Position numbers and translations under genes: made by a program. From the NCBI GenBank assembly GCA_034231615.1, contig CM067315.1:8455915-8519914 (forward strand): a stretch of DNA of 64,000 nt. Direction: 5' to 3'. The notes below the pieces were generated by a model. The model had not been told where the DNA came from, ran no database searches, and was given only the letters and a program-made list of their open reading frames with translations. Positions 10,500 to 22,899 of this stretch are shown here, one piece after another. The first letter of the stretch is position 1; each line of letters begins with the position of its first letter. Origin of the DNA: Meghimatium bilineatum. Taxonomy: Eukaryota > Mollusca > Gastropoda > Stylommatophora > Philomycidae.

Positions 10500-11270
10500 A
10501 AATTACAGTTTTTCATGAAACACATACACAAAGTCGATGTTTCAACAAAAATATCTTTTTCAAGATATGGACGGACAAACATGGAATGGAACAAAGTAGA
10601 CCAAAGATTACATAAAGTTATCTGGTGTTATTATTGTGTGAAGCATCCAGCTAAGATACTCAAGAAATATTATTCTTATTATTTCTATTTTCTATTTCAC
10701 ATTTTCTTTGTAAAGTCATTTTCATGACATATAGCTTCACATATTTCCATTGTATTATTTTTGTACTACTTTCTTACTCCAAGATCTTTCAGTTTTCATC
10801 ACAATAACTCCATGCTGTATTCTTTATACTTCATTGTTGACTTCAGATAGTAAATGAGCTTGTTATTAACTGTAATTGTACTTACGTAAAACACAGGTTT
10901 ATATAATAGCTTCACTCAGACACAACGGACTATAACTAAAACTAGTGGGTAATGATGTGCACACAAGAAAACATACAAACTACAATACACAAATCATATT
11001 CAACGTTTCAACCAAAAGGTCTTTATCAAGATACACACAAAACATCAAAAGACGATGAATGGAAAAATTATCACAACAAATAAACGAATCCAACGGAAAT
11101 ATGGAAATGAGATGCCGAAGGTCAGGAAGTACATAAAAAACGTAAATAATGTGGAAACGAAACGAACAAAACGATGAGTAAATGACGGAACACACAAGAA
11201 TAAAACCACAGACCACACCAACCCAGTACTAGACATAAGAGTATTAAACTGCATAACAATAGTAATAGTT
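10500..11270. other. Two relics related to the foldback element at 53430
   Basis: GATGTTTCAACAAAAATATC near 10535 and CAACGTTTCAACCAAAAGGT followed by CTTTATCAAGATAC near 11000 resemble the arms of the foldback element at 53430-53739. Nothing else is recognised between 10270 and 11610. Confidence 0.4.
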
Positions 11271-11610
11271 CCACATCCCTTTTTTAAAACAAAAATTAAC
11301 GATTGATATTCTGAACTCTGCCTGCTGCAGTTGAATTCTATCCTCGTTTGATTGGTAGGCGATTAAAACCTTTTTGTGGAAGGCCAGCTACATTTAACCA
11401 CGAATGAGAGTCCATCTGAGCTATATCAGGACATATGACCTTGACAAAATGTCGGAAGTCATTCAGGTAATCCCATTACAAGACCCTATGCAGATTTCTA
11501 CTCTTGATTCTTATTGGTCAAAAGAACTAGTGGGTTTGTGTACACAGACCCTGTGAATGCCTTCTCTCAAAAGACAGTAAAGATCATGTATGTGTGTGTT
11601 TGTGTGACAG

Positions 11611-11740
11611 GAAGAGCGAGAGAAAGAGAGAGAGAGTAAGAGAGAGAGAGAGTAAGAGAGAGAGAGTAAGAGAGAGAAAGAGAGAGAGTAAGAGAGAGAG
11701 AGAGAGTAAGAAAGAATAAGAGAGCAAGAGAGAAATCATT
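11611..11740. repeat. (GA)n-rich simple repeat
   Basis: GAGAGAGAG blocks broken by TAAG at near-regular spacing. Confidence 0.9.
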
Positions 11741-11764
11741 AGTGAGAATAACTATCAGATTTAC

Positions 11765-11833
11765 CTAAACACAGAAATTAGCAGGAACCAAAAACTGGCC
11801 AATGGATCAGACTTGATTACAAGGCATGCTGGT
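11765..11833 (-). CDS. ALG6: ALG6 exon E9
   Basis: Exon of 69 nt encoding PACLVIKSDPLASFWFLLIS and VF, matching the ALG6 helix after VHEKSILL. The acceptor AATTTCAG|A completes an Ile codon from E8. The donor TTT AG|GTAAAT at 11764 leaves AG, which with T of E10 makes Ser before MLPLLLKDG. Both splice phases agree. A 23-bp array begins about 75 bp upstream of the acceptor. Confidence 0.92.
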
Positions 11834-11904
11834 CTGAAATTGTAAACATTCAAAATCTTAACAAACTTACACTGTAACAAGTTTAGACTAACAAAGTGCC
11901 AAAC

Positions 11905-12315
11905 ACTGATCTATCATTACCTCAAACACTGATCTATCATTACCCCAAACACTGATTTATCATTACCTCAAACACTGATCTATCATTACCCCAAACACTG
12001 ATTTATCATTACCTCAAACACTGATTTATCATTACCTCAAACACTGATCTATCATTACCTCAAACACTGATTTATCATTACCTCAAACACTGATCTATCA
12101 TTACCTCAAACACTGATCTATCATTACCTCAAACACTGATCTATCATTACCTCAAACACTGATCTATCATTACCTCAAACACTGATCTATAATTACCTTA
12201 AACACTGATCTATCATTACCCCAAACACTGATTTATCATTACCCCAAACACTGATTTATCATTACCCCCAAACACTGATTTATCATTACCCCATACACTG
12301 ATCTACTGTTACCTT
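11905..12315. repeat. 23-bp minisatellite in ALG6 intron E8-E9
   Basis: About 18 units of AACACTGATCTATCATTACC plus TCA. It fills most of the 498-bp intron, between the E9 acceptor and the E8 donor. Confidence 0.93.
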
Positions 12316-12331
12316 ACAATGATCTACTTAC

Positions 12332-12402
12332 ATGGTCGCTAAAAGAATGCTCTTTTCATGAACATGAAAGGAGAATAGGAAGAAAACCAATGAAGTGTTT
12401 AT
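12332..12402 (-). CDS. ALG6: ALG6 exon E8 (VHEKSILL)
   Basis: Exon of 71 nt encoding INTSLVFFLFSFHVHEKSIL and a following LAT: a membrane helix ending in the ALG6/ALG8 signature VHEK. Borders are TTTTTCAG|ATA at 12402 and ACC AT|GTAAGT at 12331. It opens in phase 0 (fits E7) and closes in phase 2 (fits E9). The polypyrimidine and acceptor region is the last, altered copy of a 32-bp tandem repeat. Confidence 0.93.
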
Positions 12403-12405
12403 CTG

Positions 12406-12597
12406 AAAAATACAGCAGTAATCAAGGTATCAATTGAAAAAATACAGCAGTAATCAAGGTATCAATTGAAAAAATACAGCAGTAATCAAGGTATCAATTG
12501 AAAATATATAGCAGTAATCAAGGTATCAATTGAAAAAATACAGCAGTAATCAAGGTATCAATTGAAAAAATACAGCAGTAATCAAGGTATCAAATAT
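12406..12597. repeat. 32-bp minisatellite abutting the E8 acceptor
   Basis: Six units of 32 bp. On the minus strand each contains TTGATTACTGCTGTATTTTT followed by CA. The unit nearest the exon reads TTTTTCAG and is the functional acceptor; the others read TTTTTCAATTG. Confidence 0.93.
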
Positions 12598-12654
12598 TGG
12601 ATATATTTTGCAGGAAAATATCAAACTACTATAGTCACAGTCAAAACTGCATAC

Positions 12655-13160
12655 AACTGGCATTAGTTGATTTATTGTTGTTCCACTGGTCTGTAGACGC
12701 ATGTAGCCATGTGGTTCAATCATCTTTGGCACATGCACGTGTTTGTGGGCTGTTGTTTCGTTCCATATAAGGTTATTCCATTTATCAGTGCTTGTAGAGT
12801 GAAGCCCTTCTCTAACATCATCCAGTGCTAGATATTCAAAAAGGTGATGAATAGTTTCGTAAGGATGTGTACACAGTAGTTTCGTAAAGATGTGTACATA
12901 GTAGTTTCGTAAGGATGTGTACACAGTAGTTTTGTAAGGATGTGCACACAGTAGGAACCATGGAGCGTTCTGTGGATGTATTCTGTTGAGATGATTATTA
13001 ATCTGTATATTTATGTTGAGTGCAAAGTCAAAAAATGGTACTCTAGTCTTTACTTCTGAGGAGATTTATGTTATCTTTGGCATTTGTACTGGTTATATAC
13101 TTGTAGATTTCTCTTCTAGTGCTTCCATTAGCCAATCTGTTAACTTTTAGTATGCATGAA
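12655..13160 (-). mobile_element. LINE fragment, end of ORF2
   Basis: The minus strand reads, with stops, AKDNINLLRSKD...NNHLNRIHPQ...CTHPYETIHHLFEYLALDD and TDKWNNLIW. This is the same ORF2 tail as at 6070-6600. Part of it (plus strand AGTTTCGTAAGGATGTGTAC, the THPYET codons) is repeated three to four times at 12853-12950. Confidence 0.65.
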
Positions 13161-13289
13161 CTATATTCACATTTTACGCACTCTTTCTTATAAACAAAAT
13201 AAATAGTTTACATTTAGTCTTAGTACAATATTTTATTTATTTGTAAACCTACAGCGATGTAATATACACCACAATGTGCAGAATTGAAT

Positions 13290-13458
13290 GACATTTTCCA
13301 CCGAAGATGGATGTGTTGGGCCATTGGCAACGCAAAAACGGTAACACAACGCATTTCCATTCTCTGGACGACATCCAACTGGAAATCTTGTAGGACCATT
13401 GTCCTGTTACAAGAGAAATCCAGTGGGAGTTTGAGAATGAACACTGAAGAAGAAGAAT
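13290..13458 (+). mobile_element. SINE, family A
   Basis: Nearly complete copy: GATGTGTTGGGCCATTGGCA, AACACAACGCATTTCCATTC, CTGTTACAAGAGAAATCCAG. It ends GTTTGAGAATGAACACTGAA with a GAAGAAGAA tail. Confidence 0.8.
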
Positions 13459-13504
13459 GACATTTTCAGAATATGTGTCTATTGTCTTGTGTGAGGAGTG
13501 GGAA

Positions 13505-14303
13505 TATATAGTATATTAGATGAAAGTTTCTGATAAAACATAACATATAGTATACATTTCAAGATGAAAGTTTCTGATAAAACATAACATATAGTATACA
13601 TTTCAAGATGAAAGTTTCTGATAAAACATAACATACAGTATACATCTCAAGATGAAAGTTTCTGATAAAACATAACATACAGTATACATCTCAAGATGAA
13701 AGTTTCTGATAAAACATAACATACAGTATACATCTCAAGATGAAAGTTTCTGATAAAACATAACATACAGTATACATCTCAAGATGAAAGTTTCTGATAA
13801 AACATAACATACAGTATACATCTCAAGATGAAAGTTTCTGATAAAACATAACATACAGTATACATCTCAAGATGAAAGTTTCTGATAAAACATAACATAC
13901 AGTATACATCTCAAGATGAAAGTTTCTGATAAAACATAACATACAGTATACATCTCAAGATGAAAGTTTCTGATAAAACATAACATACAGTATACATCTC
14001 AAGATGAAAGTTTCTGATAAAACATAACATACAGTATACATCTCAAGATGAAAGTTTCTGATAAAACATAACATACAGTATACATCTCAAGATGAAAGTT
14101 TTTGATAAAACATAACATACAGTATACATCTCAAAATAAAGTTTCTGATAAAACATAACATAAAGTATACATCTCAAGATGAAAGGTTCTGATAAAACAT
14201 AACATACAGTTTACGTCTCAAGATGAAAGTTTCTGATAAAACATAACATACAGTATACATCTCAAGATGAAAGTTTCTGATAAAACATAACATATAGTAT
14301 ACA
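13505..14303. repeat. 44-bp satellite, left block
   Basis: About 18 units containing GATGAAAGTTTCTGATAAAA and CATAACATACAGTATACATC, then TCAA. The block is cut by the Polinton at 14304 and resumes at 42391. Confidence 0.95.
14298..14303. repeat. Polinton target-site duplication, left copy
   Basis: TATACA, repeated at 42391-42396. Removing the element and one copy restores the satellite sequence AGTATACATCTCAAG. Confidence 0.85.
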
Positions 14304-14917
14304 ACACATAATGTACCCACTAGACCCCCCCTATAACTTTTTTTTCGAAATAATTAATATTTTAAAATAGGTTACCCACCAATAATAATTTTTTTTTATT
14401 TTCGAAAATAAAAATTAGGGATAAATAGTATAAACATATATGTGTAATATTAAAATAATAATTTTTTTCGTTAATTAAAAATAGGTATAAATAGTATTAA
14501 CATATTTGTATAATTTTGAAATATTTTAAAATAATTTTTTAATATTTTCGAAAATAAAAATTAGGGATAAATAGTATAAACATTTATGTGTAATTTATTT
14601 TTAAAATTACAAAAAAGGGAAAAATAAATATATACAGTTTGCATAATATTACATAATATTTTTTTCGAAAAATAATATTATGTTTGTGTAATATTACAAT
14701 AATAATTTTTTCAAAAAAAATAAATTTATCATTAAAAGAATAATACAGAATAATTATCTTTTTAAAATACTAATATTAAAACCTTGTCTTCTGTAATTCT
14801 TGCTTATAAAAACTACCTATAATTTCTTCCCCCATTAAATCTCATATTTTATAAGTAATAGGATTTGTGTGTAATATATGACGAATAACAAATATTTCTG
14901 AAGTCCATTTAGGTGTA
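14304..14917 (+). repeat. Left terminal inverted repeat of Polinton
   Basis: Starts ACACATAATGTACCCACTAG, then CCCCCCTATAAC. It matches the complement of 41773-42390 through TTCTGAAGTCCATTTAGGTG, with small indels. Inside are subrepeats of ATTTTCGAAAATAAAAATTA followed by GGGATAAATAG. Confidence 0.92.
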
Positions 14918-15059
14918 CCCGGTAGATACATTTATGAGATGTGTTGAAAAGTTTGACAAAGAAAATCAAAAAATATATTTCTAGTGATAAACTGCTGGTA
15001 GATACATTTATGAGATGTGTTGAAAAGTTTGAAAATCAAAAAAATATATTTCTAATGAT

Positions 15060-16135
15060 AAACTAGATACATTTATGAAATGTGTTTTAAAATGTTTGAA
15101 AAAGAAAATGAAAAGATATATTTCTAGTGATAATTTACCGGTAGATACATTTATGAGATGTGTTGAAAAGTTCCAAAAATAAAATCAAAAAATTAATTTC
15201 TATTGATAAACTATATACACTTATGAAATGTGTTGAAAAGTTTGGAAAAGAAAATAAAAAATATATTTCTAGTGATAAACTAGATACATTAATGAAATAT
15301 GTTGAAAAGTTTGAACAAGAAAATAAAAAAAATATATTTCTAATGATAAACTATATACATTTATGAGATGTGTTGAAAAGTTTGAAGAAGAAAATCAAAA
15401 AATACATTTCTACAGATAAACTAGATACATTTATGAAATGTGTTGAAAAGTTTGAAAATCAACAAAATATATTTCTAATGATAAACTAGATACATTTTTG
15501 AAATGTGTTGAAAAGTTTGAAAAAGAAAATAAACAAATATATTTCTAAAGATAAACTAGATACATTTATGAAATGTGTTGAAAAGTTTCTTATGATCTAC
15601 TGGTAGTTTATCATAAGAAATATATATTTATGATTTTCAAACTTTTCAACACATTTCATAAATGTATCTAGTTTATCATTAGAAATATATTCTTTGATTT
15701 TCTTTTTTAAACTTTTTAACACATTTCATAAATGTATCTAGTTTATCTTTAGAAATATATTTTTTTATTTTCTTTTCCAAACTTTTCAACACATTTCAAA
15801 AATGTATCTAGTTTATCATTAGAAATATATTTTTTTTATTTTCTTGTTCAAACTTTTCAACATATTTCATTAATGTATCTAGTTTATCACTAGAAATATA
15901 TTTTTTGATTTTCTTTTCCAAACTTTTCAACACATTTCATAAGTGTATATAGTTTATCAATAGAAATTAATTTTTTGATTTTGTTTTTGGAACTTTTCAA
16001 CACATCTCACAAATGTATCTACCGGTAAATTATCACTAGAAATATATCTTTTCATTTTCTTTTTCAAACTTTTCAACACATCTCATAAATGTATCTAATT
16101 TATCATTAGAAAAATATTTCTTTGATTTTGAAACT
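15060..16135. repeat. Palindrome in satellite, centre near 15610
   Basis: The forward series 15060-15590 (including the AATTAATTTCTATTGATAAA unit and the ACCGGTAGATACATTTATGA unit) recurs in reverse order and complement at about 15620-16130. The centre is TTTCTTATGATC...ATCATAAGAAA. Confidence 0.8.
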
Positions 16136-16880
16136 TTTCAACACATTTCATAAATGTATATAGTTTATCACTAGAAATATATTTTTTGATTTTCTTTTCC
16201 AAACTTTGCAACACATTTCATAAATGTATCTACTTTATCACTAGAAATATATTTTTTTCATTTTCAAACTTTTCAACACATTTCATACATGTATCTAGTT
16301 TATCATTAGAAATATATATTTTTCATTTTCAAACTTTTCAACACATTTCATAAATGTATCTAGTTTATCACTAGAAATATATTTGTGTCATTTTCAAACT
16401 TTTCAGCACATTTCATAAATGTATATAGTTTATCATTAGAAATATATATTTTTCATTTTCAAACATTTCAACACATTTCATAAATGTATCTAGTTTATCA
16501 CTAGAAATATATTTGTTTCATTTTCAAACTTTTCAACACATTTCATAAATGTATATAGTTTATCACTAGAAATATATTTTTTGATTTTCTTTTCCAAACT
16601 TTTCAACACATTTCATAAATGTATCTAGTTTATCACTAGAAATATATTTTTTTTCATTTTCAAACTTTTCAACACATTTCATAAATGTTATCTACCAGTA
16701 GATTATCAATAGAAATATATCTTTTGATTTTCTTTTTCAAACTTTTCAACACATTTCATAAATGTATCTAGTTTATCATTAGAAATAAAAAAAATTATTT
16801 TCTTGTTCAAACTTTTCAACATATTTCATAATTGTATCTAGGTTATCACTAGAAATATATTTTTTGATTTTCTTTTTTGA
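15600..16880 (-). repeat. Inverted block of the satellite
   Basis: Units read AACTTTTCAACACATTTCAT on the plus strand here, opposite to the rest of the array. Its right end mirrors the forward series from about 16890 to 17340: AATTATGAAATATGTTGAAA and the ACTGGTAGA unit occur on both sides. This gives a second palindrome centred near 16880. Confidence 0.85.
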
Positions 16881-19800
16881 AAAAGAAAAATATATATTTC
16901 AAATGATAAACTAGATACATTTATGAAATGTGTTGAAAAGTTTGAAAATGGAAAAAATTTATTTCTAATGATAAAATAGATACATTTATGAAGTTATGTG
17001 TTGAAAAGTTTGAAAAAGAAAATAAAAAAATATATTTCTAGTTATAAACTAGATACATTTATGAAATGTGTTGAAAAGTTTGAAAATGAAAAAAAATATA
17101 TTTCTAGTGATAAACTAGATACATTTATGAAATGTGTTGAAAAGTTTGGAAAAGAAAATCAAAAAATATATTTCTAGTGATAAACTAGATACAATTATGA
17201 AATATGTTGAAAAGTTTGAACAAGAAAATAATTTTTTTTTATTTCTAATGATAAACTAGATACATTTATGAAATGTGTTGAAAAGTTTCAAAAAGAAAAT
17301 CAAAAGATATATTTCTATTGATAATCTACTGGTAGATACATTTTTTTAAATGTGTTGAAAAGTTTGAAAAAGAAAATAAACAAATATATTTCTAATGATA
17401 AACTACTGGTAGATGATACATTTATGAAATGTGTTGAAAATGTTCCAGAATCAAAGAAATATTTTTCTAATGATAAATTAGATACATTTATGAAATGTGT
17501 TAAAAAGTTTCAAAAAAGAAAATCAATGAATATATTTCTAATGATAAACTAGATACATTTATGAGATGTGTTGAAAAGTTTGAAAAAGAAAATGAAAAGA
17601 TATATTTCTAGTGATAATTTACCGGTAGATAAATTTATGAGATGTGTTGAAAAGTTTGAAAAAGAAAATCAAAACATATATTTCTATTGATAAACTATAT
17701 ACACTTATGAAATGTGTTGAAAAGTTTGGAAAAGAAAATCAAAAAATATATTTCTAGTAATAAACTAGATACTTTTATGAAATGTGTTGAAAAGTTTGAA
17801 AAAGAAAATAAACAAATATATTTCTAATGATAAACTATATACTTCATGAAATGTGTTGCAAAGTTTGAAAAAGAAAATGAAAAGATATATTTCTAGTGAT
17901 AATTTACCGGTAGATAAATTTATGAGATGTGTTGAAAAGTTTGAAAAAGAAAATAAAAAAATACATTTCTACAGATAAACTAGATACATTTATGAAATGT
18001 GTTTAAAAGTTTGACAAAGAAAATCAAAAAATATATTTCTAGTGATAAACTGCTGGTAGATACATTTATGAGATGTGTTGAAAAGTTTGAAAAACAAAAT
18101 CAAAAAATACATTTCTAATAATAAACTACTGGTATATGAAATATGTTGAAAAGTTTCAAAAAATGAAAATCATAAAATACATTTCTAGTGATAAACTATA
18201 TACATTTATGAAATGTGTTGAAAAGTTTGAAAATCATAAATATATATTTCTTATGGTCAACTACCAGTAGATACATTTATGAGATATGTTGAAAAGTTTG
18301 AAAAAGGAAATCAAAAAATATATTTATAGAGATAAAGTAGAAACATTTATGAAATGTGTTGAAAAGTTTGAAAATCAAAAAAAATATATTTCTAATGTTA
18401 AACTAGATACATTTATGAAATGTGTTGAAAAGTTTGGAAAAGAAAATCAAAAAATATATTTCTAGTGATAAACTATATATATTTATGAAATGTGTTGAAA
18501 AGTTTGAAAATGAAACACATATATTTCTAGTGATAAACTAGATACATTTATGAAATGTGTTGAAAAGTTTGAAAAAGAAAAAAATATATTTCTAATGATA
18601 AACTAGATACATTTATGAAATGTGTTGAAAAGTTTGAAAATGAAAAAAATATATTTCTAATGATAAACTAGATACATTTATGAAATGTGTTGAAAAGTTT
18701 GAAAATGAAAAAAAATATATTTCTAGTGATAAACTAGATACATTTATGAAATGTGTTGAAAAGTTTCAAAAACAAAATCAAAACATATATTTCTAATGAT
18801 AAACTACTGGTAGATGATACATGTATGAAATGTGTTGAAAAGTTTCAAAATCAAAGAAATATTTTTCTAATGATAAATTAGATACATTTATGAGATGTGT
18901 TGAAAAGTTTGAAAATAAAAAAAAAAAATTTTCTAGTGATAAACTAGATACATTTATGAAATGTGTTGAAAAGTTCCAAAAAGAAAATCAAAAAATTAAT
19001 TTCTATTGATAAACTATATACACTTATCAAATGTGTAGAAAAGTTTGGAAAATAAAATAAAAAAATATATTTCTAGTGATAAACTATAGACATTTATGAA
19101 ATGTGTTGCAAAGTTTGAAAAAGAAAATGAAAAGATATATTTCTAGTGATAATTTACCGGTAGATAAATTTATGAGATGTGTTGAAAAGTTTGACAAAGA
19201 AAATCAAAAAATATATTTCTACAGATAAACTGGATACATTTATGAAATGTGTTAAAAAGTTTGGAAAAGAAAATCAAAAAATATATTTCTAGTGATAAAC
19301 TAGATACATTTATGAAATGTGTTGAAAAGTTTGAAAATGAAAAAAATATATTTCTAGTGATAAACTATATACATTTATGAAATGTGTTGAAAAGTTTGAA
19401 AATCAACAAAATATATTTCTAATGATAAACTAGATACATTTATGAAATGTGTTGAAAAGTTTGAAAATGAAAAAAATATATTTCTAGTGATAAACTAGAT
19501 ACATTAATGAAATATGTTGAAAAGTTTGAACAAGAAAATAAAAAAATATATTTCTAATGATAAACTATATACTTCATGAAATGTGTTGCAAAGTTTGGAA
19601 AAGAAAATCAAAAAATATATTTCTAGTAATAAACTAGATACTTTTATCATGGATTGAAAAGTTTGAAAATCATAAATATATATTTCTTATGGTCAACTAC
19701 CAGTAGATACATTTATGAGATATGTTGAAAAGTTTGAAAAAGGAAATCAAAAAATATATTTATAGAGATAAAGTAGAAACATTTATGAAATGTGTTGAAA

Positions 19801-20087
19801 AGTTTGAAAATCAAAAAAAATATATTTCTAATGTTAAACTAGATACATTTATGAAATGTGTTGAAAAGTTTGGAAAAGAAAATCAAAAAATATATTTCTA
19901 GTGATAAACTATATATATTTATGAAATGTGTTGAAAAGTTTGAAAATGAAACACATATATTTCTAGTGATAAACTAGATACATTTATGAAATGTGTTGAA
20001 AAGTTTGAAAAAGAAAAAAATATATTTCTAATGATAAACTAGATACATTTATGAAATGTGTTGAAAAGTTTGAAAATGAAAAAAATA

Positions 20088-20100
20088 TATTTCTAATGAT
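20088..20100. repeat. LINE target-site duplication, left
   Basis: TATTTCTAATGAT, repeated at 21322-21334. Confidence 0.85.
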
Positions 20101-21321
20101 TTCTTCTTCTTCTTTCGTTCGCTAATAATGTCTATATCTGCAGTGTTGTTTCTTGTATAAATTGGACAGTGTTTTCCATTTCTTGTTTTGTACCATAAAG
20201 TTTAACATTCATTGGTGTATCAGAAGGCCAGTATGTGCATCTTAATGTGTCATAGTTTGCACATTCTTGAAGGATATGTTCTGAAGTCTGGTTGACTTGT
20301 CCACAATTACACTTTGCTGTTGTGCCAATTTTAAATTTTGTATACATATGGCTGTTTAGTCTATTGTGTCCAGTTCTCAGTCGAAATATGATGACCTGTT
20401 CTTGTCTGTTAAGTAGGTGGTAGTCATCCCGTGGAGGTAAGTTAGGCTTTCGTTGTGCCTTTATCATGGATTTCTTTTGGTGATAGCTGATTGGTACATC
20501 CGGTTGCTGCATGTTAGCACCTTCCTTGGCGAGTTGATCAGATCTCTCATTTCCTGCTATTCCACAGTGTGATGGAATCCATTGCAGTATAGCTCTACAC
20601 CTATTTTGTACCATGGACAATACCTCTTTTAACTCTGGAAGTTTATTGGATTGTAATGCCTCTAGTACTGACCTTGCATCTGTAAGTATTACAATAGGGT
20701 GTGAGGTCCTGTCCAATGTTAACAGTTTCTCTGCAGCTGTATAAATAGCTTTGACTTCAGAGTCATAGTTGTTGCAGTAATTCCCTGTTGGTATACAAGT
20801 GGTATCAGTGGTGCCATCTGGGTATTCTACATATACACCACTTCCTCCATTTTTTACTGCATTCTGTGCTGATCCATCTGTATATACTCTGGTCCATAGA
20901 TCACTTGGGTAAACATCATCAAGGAAACTGAGAGCTGCTACTCTTTTCTGCAGATTATTCTGATGTTCATCCCCATGCACACCTGCTACTGTTGTTTGGA
21001 CGGTCACTGGTAGGCATGTCCGTTTTTCCCCATGGGGTGTGTTCTGGTTGAGATGTCAGTGGTATTGTTACCTCTGGTAGATCCGATACCTGTCTACGTA
21101 GACGCTTGGCCTGGTGTATGAAGCTGCTTCTTTTAAGCCGTCCTTGTGATAGATTCTGGAATCTTTCCTTCATTGGGTGACTATGGTGGGAAAGAAACTT
21201 TTCTCCATGAATTATAATTTTAGTATCTCTACGCTCTTTCAATGACTGCATCCCTTCGATATTCTGCATTTCTATGATTGGTGTGGATCTCATTGCGCCT
21301 GTAATGATTCTAAGTGCTTGG
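20101..21321 (-). mobile_element. 5'-truncated LINE with RNase H domain
   Basis: The minus strand encodes the end of a LINE ORF2. First comes a linker (MRSTPIIEMQNIEGMQSLKE), then after a frameshift an RNase H domain with YTDGSA, the S-E-V-KAIYTA acidic site, ILTDARSVLEAL and WIPSHCGIAGNERSDQLAKE. The tail has FRLRTGHNRLNSHMYTKF and a C-N-C-G...EHILQEC knuckle. It ends GAACGAAAGAAGAAGAAG on the minus strand, a (GAA)n tail, and has a 13-bp target duplication. RNase H places it in the I/R1/LOA-like assemblage of LINEs. Reverse transcriptase and endonuclease are missing. Confidence 0.9.
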
Positions 21322-21334
21322 TATTTCTAATGAT
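21322..21334. repeat. LINE target-site duplication, right
   Basis: TATTTCTAATGAT, identical to the left copy in the satellite. Confidence 0.85.
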
Positions 21335-22899
21335 AAAATAGATACATTTATGAAATTATGTGTTGAAAAGTTTGAAAAAGAAAATAAAAAAATATATTTC
21401 TAATGATAAACTAGATACATTTATGAAATGTGTTGAAAAGTTTGAAAATGAAAAAAAATATATTTCTAGTGATAAACTAGATACATTTATGAAATGTGTT
21501 GAAAAGTTTCAAAAACAAAATCAAAACATATATTTCTAATGATAAACTACTGGTAGATGATACATGTATGAAATGTGTTGAAAAGTTTCAAAATCAAAGA
21601 AATATTTTTCTAGTGATAAACTAGATACATTTATGAAATGTGTTGAAAAGTTCCAAAAAGAAAATCAAAAAATTAATTTCTATTGATAAACTATATACAC
21701 TTATCAAATGTGTAGAAAAGTTTGGAAAATAAAATAAAAAAATATATTTCTAGTGATAAACTATAGACATTTATGAAATGTGTTGCAAAGTTTGAAAAAG
21801 AAAATGAAAAGATATATTTCTAGTGATAATTTACCGGTAGATAAATTTATGAGATGTGTTGAAAAGTTTGACAAAGAAAATCAAAAAATATATTTCTACA
21901 GATAAACTGGATACATTTATGAAATGTGTTAAAAAGTTTGGAAAAGAAAATCAAAAAATATATTTCTAGTGATAAACTAGATACATTTATGAAATGTGTT
22001 GAAAAGTTTGAAAATGAAAAAAATATATTTCTAGTGATAAACTATATACATTTATGAAATGTGTTGAAAAGTTTGAAAATCAACAAAATATATTTCTAAT
22101 GATAAACTAGATACATTTATGAAATGTGTTGAAAAGTTTGAACAAGAAAATAAAAAAATATATTTCTAATGATAAACTATATACTTCATGAAATGTGTTG
22201 CAAAGTTTGAAAAAGAAAATGAAAAGATATATTTCTAGTGATAATTTACCGGTAGATAAATTTATGAGATGTGTTGAAAAGTTTGAAAATCAAAAAAAAT
22301 ATATTTCTAATGTTAAACTAGATACATTTATGAAATGTGTTGAAAAGTTTGGAAAAGAAAATCAAAAAATATATTTCTAGTGATAAACTATATATATTTA
22401 TGAAATGTGTTGAAAAGTTTGAAAATGAAACACATATATTTCTAGTGATAAACTAGATACATTTATGAAATGTGTTGAAAAGTTTGAAAAAGAAAAAAAT
22501 ATATTTCTAATGATAAACTAGATACATTTATGAAATGTGTTGAAAAGTTTGAAAATGAAAAAAATATATTTCTAATGATAAAATAGATACATTTATGAAA
22601 TTATGTGTTGAAAAGTTTGAAAATGAAAAAAAATATATTTCTAGTGATAAACTAGATACATTTATGAAATGTGTTGAAAAGTTTCAAAAACAAAATCAAA
22701 ACATATATTTCTAATGATAAACTACTGGTAGATGATACATGTATGAAATGTGTTGAAAAGGTTCAAAATCAAAGAAATATTTTTCTAATGATAAATTAGA
22801 TACATTTATGAGATGTGTTGAAAAGTTTGAAAATTAAAAAAAAAAAATTTTCTAGTGATAAACTAGATACATTTATGAAATGTGTTGAAAAGTTCCAAA

